NCBI GenBank assembly: GCA_947178145.1
Contig: CAMWXE010000002.1
Coordinates: 1-64,000, forward strand
Length of the DNA: 64,000 bases
Source: an uncultured Lachnospiraceae bacterium
GTDB lineage: Bacteria; Bacillota; Clostridia; Lachnospirales; Lachnospiraceae
Direction: 5' to 3'
The notes under the pieces were generated by a model. The model was not told the DNA's origin and made no database searches. It saw only the letters and a list, made by a program, of their open reading frames with translations. This document shows positions 61,189 through 64,000 of the stretch, piece after piece. How positions within the stretch are numbered: position 1 is the stretch's first letter; the number at the start of each line of letters is the position of its first letter. The translations under genes were made by a program, and so were the position numbers.

Positions 61189-62178
61189 TTAGTTTTGTGT
61201 CTTGAGAAGCTCCCGAATCTGTTCCACGGAAAGCCATTCTGTATTGTTCCCTGACGAGTAATAGAACCCGTCCTCCACCTTCCGGCCACTTGGATTTGGC
61301 CGCTTTGACTCCTGCCAGAACATCTGTGGATAGATGATAAAGTTCTTCTCGTACTCGTAAGTCGTCATGGAATCTTCCGGTGTGATCATCACCTCATGCA
61401 GCTTCTCACCCGGGCGGATGCCAACCTCCACTGTTTTCATACCTGGCGCCATCGCCTCCGCAAGGTCTGTGATCTTAAAGGACGGAATCCTGCTGATAAA
61501 GGTCTCACCGCCCTTCGCCTCCTCGAGCGCCTTGATCACAAGCTCAATCCCCTCTGTCAGGCTGATCCAGAATCGTGTCATGCGGTAATCTGTGATTGGA
61601 AGCTCGCTGGCCCCCTCCGCAATCAGCTTTTGGAAAAGCGGAATGATCGACCCTCTGCTGCCCGCCACATTTCCATAGCGCACGATCGAGAAATTCAGGT
61701 CCTTTGTACCGCAGTACGCATTGGCAGCGATAAACAGTTTATCTGACACAAGTTTCGTGCCGCCGTATAAGTTCACCGGATTGACCGCCTTGTCCGTAGA
61801 CAGTGCGACAACTTTCTGAATCCCTGTGTTCAAAGCCGCGTCAATGACATTCTGGGCACCGTTCACATTCGTCTTGATCGCCTCGTTGGGATTGTACTCG
61901 CACGCGGGCACTTGTTTTAATGCCGCCGCATGAATCACATAGTCAACACCCTCAAACGCGCGCTTCATGCGCTCGTAATCGCGCACATCGCCGATAAAGA
62001 AGCGCAGTTTGTCCTGATACTGTGCAAAATCGTTTGCCATCACCCACTGCTTGAACTCATCCCTCGAATAGATAATAATCTTTTTGGGATTGTAATGTGT
62101 CAGTGCATACTCCGTAAAACACCTTCCAAAAGAACCCGTGCCACCTGTAATCAATATTGTTTTATCATCTAATATCAT
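61189..62178 (-). CDS. pseB: PseB, UDP-GlcNAc 4,6-dehydratase (inverting)
   Basis: 329 residues. Soluble SDR with I-T-G-G-T-G-S-F-G (10-18) and the catalytic set Asp129, Lys130 (S-T-D-K) and Tyr138 with Lys142 (Y-G-G-T-K), as in FlaA1/PseB, which removes water from UDP-GlcNAc and inverts C5. That keeps Tyr, unlike the PglF-like protein at 42631. GGAGG lies six bases ahead of ATG 62178. The ATG at 62232 lies upstream of the predicted transcription start and can be excluded. It is the first gene of the pse operon. Confidence 0.95.
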   Translation of the reverse strand: MILDDKTILITGGTGSFGRCFTEYALTHYNPKKIIIYSRDEFKQWVMANDFAQYQDKLRFFIGDVRDYERMKRAFEGVDYVIHAAALKQVPACEYNPNEAIKTNVNGAQNVIDAALNTGIQKVVALSTDKAVNPVNLYGGTKLVSDKLFIAANAYCGTKDLNFSIVRYGNVAGSRGSIIPLFQKLIAEGASELPITDYRMTRFWISLTEGIELVIKALEEAKGGETFISRIPSFKITDLAEAMAPGMKTVEVGIRPGEKLHEVMITPEDSMTTYEYEKNFIIYPQMFWQESKRPNPSGRKVEDGFYYSSGNNTEWLSVEQIRELLKTQN

Positions 62179-62222
62179 TGTAATCCTCCAAACCTGTTTT
62201 CCATATGACGAATCTAATCCAA

Positions 62223-62251
62223 ATTCTACCATAATTTTCTCTATCCGTCAA
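62223..62251 (-). promoter_or_regulatory. promoter of the pse operon
   Basis: Minus-strand TTGACG (62246-62251), 17-base spacer ending in TGG, TAGAAT (62223-62228), so both a near-consensus -35 and an extended -10. The predicted start near 62216 leaves a leader of about 38 bases with GGAGG before pseB. Confidence 0.8.
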
Positions 62252-62328
62252 AACAAATGCAAATGTGCCGTTCCTTTTCTCTTATATAGTTTGTCTTATC
62301 CCCACAAAAATATGTATTCCCAGCCCTG

Positions 62329-63360
62329 TCAGCCAGACGGGCTGCGGCGTATCTTATTGCGGTAAAAATATAGCAGCTGAAAATAAAGCTTGAATCTCAA
62401 CGGCGACTTCATGTGCATCGCCGCAAGCTTCTTCTGCTCCCCGTCAAAAGCATTCTGATAATAGATATTGTCCTGGAAATCCGGAAAATCCTGTTTGATG
62501 CCATCCGCAATCTGTCTCAGAAACTTTAATCTGGGTCTCTTCACCCCAAGCATATAGGTAAAAAGCGTGTTCATATAATAGAGCTTGGAAAAAGCAAACT
62601 CAAACTCCTGCCTGTATGGCTTATAGATCCCATATCTGCGCGCCTCCTCGATTAAGCGCTTTCCCATCGCAAGTCTCGCCTCACACTTTTCCACACTGAT
62701 CTCGTGCACCGTAGAAGTGTCATGCTGATAATAGTAGTATAGCGGCTCCTCGACTTTCTCAAAATGCGTAAAGTGCAGCATCCAGATCGGCGAGGCACAA
62801 TTGTCTTCATAGAAGGTTCTCTCTGGAAATCTCAGACCATAGTCATCAATCACCGCTTTCAGATACACTTTGATTACCATGCTTCCCGGATTCATAACAA
62901 GTTTTTTGTAGCGCTCATGATCAAGCACACCCGTCTGGTCCATTGTATTGTTGGGCATCAGTTTGCCGACATTCATGGTGTGCGCATCAACCATACAGTA
63001 ATCGCACCCGACCACGTCCGCCCCTGTCTTTTCCGCCCTCTTTATCAGCTTTTCGTACATATCGGGCGCTACCCAGTCATCGGAATCGACAAAGCCGACC
63101 CATCTGCCGCGCGCGACATCAAGTCCCTTGTTGCGGGCGCCGCCCTGTTTAACATTCTCATAGGACTGAATCGCTTTGAATTTCCATGGATATTTTGACT
63201 CATATTCCCTTAAAATTTCCAACGATTCGTCTGTTGAGGCATCATCGACTGCTATGATCTCATAGTCTGCAATCGTCTGATTAATCAGCGAATCCAGACA
63301 ATATCGCAGTTTATCATCCGCCGCCATATTGTAAACAGGCACTATAATACTAAGCCTCAT
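62329..63360 (-). CDS. GT2 family glycosyltransferase
   Basis: 343 residues. I-I-V-P-V-Y-N (5-11), V-D-D-A-S-T-D (38-44) and D-S-D-D-W (92-96) give the GT-A nucleotide and metal sites. The Q-G-G-A-R-N-K-G-L motif (72-80) is typical of capsule and teichoic acid GT2 enzymes. It lies just upstream of the pse operon promoter and follows the ABC transporter gene. Donor unknown. Confidence 0.87.
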   Translation of the reverse strand: MRLSIIVPVYNMAADDKLRYCLDSLINQTIADYEIIAVDDASTDESLEILREYESKYPWKFKAIQSYENVKQGGARNKGLDVARGRWVGFVDSDDWVAPDMYEKLIKRAEKTGADVVGCDYCMVDAHTMNVGKLMPNNTMDQTGVLDHERYKKLVMNPGSMVIKVYLKAVIDDYGLRFPERTFYEDNCASPIWMLHFTHFEKVEEPLYYYYQHDTSTVHEISVEKCEARLAMGKRLIEEARRYGIYKPYRQEFEFAFSKLYYMNTLFTYMLGVKRPRLKFLRQIADGIKQDFPDFQDNIYYQNAFDGEQKKLAAMHMKSPLRFKLYFQLLYFYRNKIRRSPSG

Positions 63361-63443
63361 AACCTACCACCACTTTCCCTCTGGCATCCTTTCATGCACT
63401 ATTCCTCTCGCGACAGGCTGTTACCCGACACAGGATGTGCCCT

Positions 63444-64000
63444 CTAACGTTCTCTTACAATATTGCCATTCTCCACTCGAAATACCATATCACACTTTTC
63501 GATTGTCTGTAATCTGTGCGCTATGATAACAAGTGTCTTTTTGCCGTGCAGTCTGTTGACAGACTCCATAATCGCCGCCTCTGTGTCATTGTCCAGCGCG
63601 GAGGTTGCCTCGTCCAGAATCAGCACCTCAGGATCATTATACAGTGCTCTCGCAATGCCGATACGCTGACGCTGTCCGCCGGACAGACGGATTCCGCGCT
63701 CACCGATGCCGGTGTTCACTCCCTCTGGCAGTGTCTTTACAAACTCGTCGAGCTGTGCCTCCTTCAGCGCATACCAAAGCTTCCCGTCATCGATCTCCTC
63801 CTCAGGGATGCCAAAAGCAACATTTTTCCGGATATCCGCATCCAGCAGGAAAATCATCTGCGGAATATAACCCACATTGGCAAGCCATTCCCTGTAGCGC
63901 TCCTGTATGTCCACATCGTCCGCAAGAACTTTTCCGCCCTGCAGCTGTAAGAGTCCTAACAGAATATCAATAATTGTCGTCTTTCCGGCACCGCTTGCCC
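63444..64000 (-). CDS. ABC transporter ATP-binding domain (partial, C-terminal part)
   Basis: Only the last 184 codons are in the window; the gene continues past base 64000. Walker A is present at the edge (A-S-G-A-G-K-T-T, from 63998), followed by the Q loop (I-P-Q-M), the signature L-S-G-G-Q-R-Q-R, Walker B V-L-I-L-D-E-A-T-S-A-L-D and the switch A-H-R-L. The run of features is like MsbA/PglK-type exporters with a fused membrane domain, which would sit upstream. In a Pgl-type pathway such a protein can flip the lipid-linked glycan, but this link is inferred. Internal ATG 63914 is not the true start. Confidence 0.9.
   Translation of the reverse strand, partial: ASGAGKTTIIDILLGLLQLQGGKVLADDVDIQERYREWLANVGYIPQMIFLLDADIRKNVAFGIPEEEIDDGKLWYALKEAQLDEFVKTLPEGVNTGIGERGIRLSGGQRQRIGIARALYNDPEVLILDEATSALDNDTEAAIMESVNRLHGKKTLVIIAHRLQTIEKCDMVFRVENGNIVRER

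Noticed and set aside
62321-62344. Inverted repeat CAGCCC/GGGCTG across the stop codon of the GT2 gene, as a terminator
   Set aside because: The stem is 6 bases with a 12-base loop and no T-tract follows directly, so termination is not convincing.
1-64000. Insertion sequences, phage genes, rRNA or tRNA genes
   Set aside because: No transposase, integrase, phage structural gene or tRNA cloverleaf was recognised on either strand.

Overview
The window looks like a chromosomal piece of a Gram-positive anaerobe of the class Clostridia, most likely a Lachnospiraceae member. This is inferred from the AGGAGG-type ribosome binding sites, the strong strand bias (every protein gene but one is on the minus strand), the multi-PAS hybrid histidine kinase and the GLUG-repeat/MMPL surface module. 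No rRNA, tRNA or housekeeping gene is present to fix the species.

Almost all of the window is a very large surface-glycan locus, read from high to low coordinates. It begins with the end of an ABC exporter (63444-64000) and a GT2 glycosyltransferase. A strong promoter at 62223-62251 then starts a pseudaminic acid cassette, pseB-pseC-pseF-pseI-pseH-formyltransferase-PIG-L deacetylase-pseG (62178 down to 54902). Next come an acyltransferase-3/GT-C fusion, a promoter with a long hairpin leader, wecE, a GT-C-like protein, a GNAT acetyltransferase and a GtrB-like GT2. Another promoter (47265-47293) precedes an O-antigen ligase/polymerase-like protein and a PglF-PglE-PglC set that makes a UDP-4-amino sugar and loads a phospho-sugar on undecaprenyl phosphate. 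An ATP-grasp ligase, a GT4 and a TviB/TviC-like pair for UDP-HexNAc uronic acid follow. The block from 36408 to 22126 holds tailoring and transfer genes: DUF2334 and NodB-like deacetylase-like proteins, FemAB-like transferase, hexapeptide acetyltransferase, formyltransferase, four GT4 enzymes, an MBOAT/SGNH acylation pair and an AsnB-type amidotransferase. It closes with a terminator at 22075-22118.

Two units separate this from a second, smaller glycan block. One is an MMPL transporter plus a membrane-anchored GLUG-repeat surface protein (15580-21958), with its own promoter and a TetR-like palindromic operator. The other is the only plus-strand gene, a 1054-residue hybrid histidine kinase (12390-15554), which converges on the GLUG gene at a shared bidirectional terminator. 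The left block (12177 down to 164) has three more GT-C-like membrane proteins, a second AsnB homologue, an alpha-1,2-fucosyltransferase, a GT2 and a second MBOAT/SGNH pair. At the left edge a consensus promoter with a (CTGT)6 tandem repeat at its expected start point fires out of the window.

Taken together the genes predict a glycan containing pseudaminic acid or a variant, a 4-amino-4,6-dideoxy sugar, a HexNAc uronic acid that may be amidated, probably fucose and Fuc4N, and several O- or N-acyl groups added on both sides of the membrane. Six GT-C-like proteins suggest much of the assembly or decoration happens outside the cytoplasm. GDP-fucose, dTDP-glucose (RmlA/RmlB) and Wzx genes are not in the window.
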